This document shows positions 62,880-64,000 of a stretch of 64,000 nt of DNA, in pieces. Made by a program: the position numbers and the translations under genes. This DNA comes from Prorocentrum cordatum. Taxonomy: Eukaryota; Sar; Dinophyceae; Prorocentrales; Prorocentraceae. The notes under the pieces were generated by a model. That model saw only the letters and a list, made by a program, of their open reading frames with translations, ran no database searches and had not been told where the DNA came from. The stretch is taken from assembly GCA_963575745.1 (NCBI GenBank), contig CAUYUJ010016912.1, positions 22,501-86,500 on the forward strand, written 5' to 3'. The stretch's first letter is position 1. Every line of letters starts with the position of its first letter.

Positions 62880-64000
62880 TCATGTCTGTATTGCGAAGGC
62901 CCAGTGCCCGAACCCGATCAGGAGACATCTCGCAGGCCCCGCCCGCAGTGTCTGAGGCCTCGGGGCCCCTGGGGGGGGGGGGGGGGGGGCGCGCAGGGTG
63001 GCGCTGGCAGCGCCGAATAGACCCTGCCCTTGACACGGGCAGCTGAACATTGTAGCAAGCATGTGGAGGCCGAAGTCTACCGCGGTCCACGCGGCATGCG
63101 GCAGCCCGTCCGCGCCGGGGGTTGAATGCGCAGCACGCTTGGCAACTTTCCTGAATGGCGGGGCCAGCGGGGCGGCAACCTGGAGATCCTGCGCAGATTT
63201 CAGGAAATGATCAAGGTAAGCTTGTGTCGCCAACTCAGCAGGGGGCTTCGCCGAGAAGACAGGTCCCCCGTAGTCGCGCAACGTTCGACGTCGGCCTTCA
63301 GGGGGCGAGGCGGGCCCGGGGGGGCCAGCAACGGACGCGAGCGCCAGGCGCTTCGAGAACGGGGCCCAGATAGCAGCTTTCCTTTCTATAGCACGTAATA
63401 ATGATGACGAGCAAGTTTCCCTGGGAGCAGACGCAGAAGATGATGGGGCAGCCGCGGCAGACGCGATCTCTTTTTCGAAGACAGCTTTGTGCACCCCTTC
63501 CGTCCACTATTGAAGAGTAAGCGCATGTCGCAGCACCACGCATCGACCTTCGACCAGCGGGGCGTCTTGTGCGTGCACTGAGGCGTCGAGAAGCCGCCGA
63601 GCGAGCCCGGCATCCTGTCGCCGGGCTGCTCTCGAAATGCTGCGGGCAATGAGCTGGGGTGTCTCCGCCGGGCCTGAGGCCTGGAGGAAGAGAAACGTCT
63701 CGGGCCCCCCTCGCAGCCCCCTTCGCCATTAGTTTATAATGCTCGCTCGATACAGGAGGTCTCCACGTGATAGTATCACCATCGCCGTCCTTCAGCATGC
63801 CCATGAGGCGCTTTTTGTTGACAGGGCTCTGGAAAAAGGTGCCTCGGGATGGGGCGCTCCGTCGGCGGCCGCGCAGCGCGTCGCCGCGGCGCAGCGTGGA
63901 CAGCGGCGTGGTCCGACGCAAGCTTGGAGCTCAAATCCTCGGGCGAGCCGATCGCCCCCGCCGAGGCCGTCAGCTGGCGCACCTCCCAGCCAGCGGCCGA
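62880..64000 (-). pseudogene. NLR-5 linker and RT entrance
   Basis: The minus-strand frame 63494-62880 reads SSLLRAIERKAAIWAPFSKR, TLRDYGGPVFSAKPPAELAT, AYLDHFLKSAQDLQ, then FRKVAKRAAHSTPGADGLPH (the S-A/T-P-G-x-D-G RT entrance motif). Upstream fragments (63982-63500) such as SPVNKKRLMGMLKDGDGDTI and LTASAGAIGSPEDLSSKL look protein-like but change frame; they run off the window end at 64000. Confidence 0.55.

Larger units (their letters stand above)
59848..64000 (-). mobile_element. NLR-5: non-LTR retroelement, 5' end beyond the window
   Basis: The minus strand from the window edge to about 59848 carries linker, RT and zinc region in several broken frames, then an unusual repetitive C-terminal extension. 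No RNase H was recognised. The endonuclease, if present, lies outside the window. The arrangement continues the head-to-tail series NLR-5, NLR-4, NLR-3 on one strand. Confidence 0.65.

Overview
The window looks like nuclear DNA of a dinoflagellate. Four lines of evidence support this. (1) A 22-nt match, 21 of 22 positions, to the dinoflagellate spliced leader (SL) sits directly before the first ATG of one element (59474-59495, minus strand), and weaker SL-like relics sit at the 5' ends of three other coding units. (2) One multi-exon gene shows a GC-AG intron. (3) Essentially all recognisable coding sequence lies on the minus strand, as in dinoflagellate unidirectional gene arrays. (4) The base composition is GC-rich with very long simple repeats. 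The genus cannot be fixed from sequence alone. No rRNA or tRNA gene, CRISPR array or bacterial signal was recognised.

Layout. 0-7.5 kb: triplet microsatellites (GAT, GGA) organised as a tandem satellite whose units start with a perfect hairpin. Unit 2 is split by a non-LTR retroelement (NLR-1, 3.0-6.6 kb). 7.5-16.7 kb: a second, larger non-LTR element (NLR-2) lying inside a GAT array. 16.7-18.4 kb: GAT, GGA, TC and AGCCGATC repeats. 18.4-26.9 kb: two minus-strand coding units, each followed by copies of one ~340-bp direct repeat. The first combines a RING-like motif with a P-loop (DUF3987-like) protein. The second is a large protein with an N-terminal ASCH-like domain and a DDE-transposase-like core. 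26.9-35.3 kb: almost pure tandem repeats. 35.4-37.7 kb: the best host-gene candidate, with at least three exons, one intron packed with minisatellite. 37.8-50.7 kb: tandem and dispersed repeats with one copia integrase fragment. 51.1-64 kb: three more non-LTR elements, head to tail and all minus strand (NLR-3, NLR-4, NLR-5), two of them separated by a shared GGA array.

All the retroelement coding regions are broken by frameshifts and in-frame stops, so they are best read as relics. Domain order is still clear: N-terminal zinc/coiled-coil region, endonuclease (EEP), reverse transcriptase, zinc knuckle, RNase H, C-terminal CxxC motif. The most interesting themes are the use of triplet microsatellites as insertion sites (an empty paralogous site is present in the same window), SL relics at element 5' ends, the ASCH-transposase unit with its punctuating repeats, and a GC-AG intron made of minisatellite.
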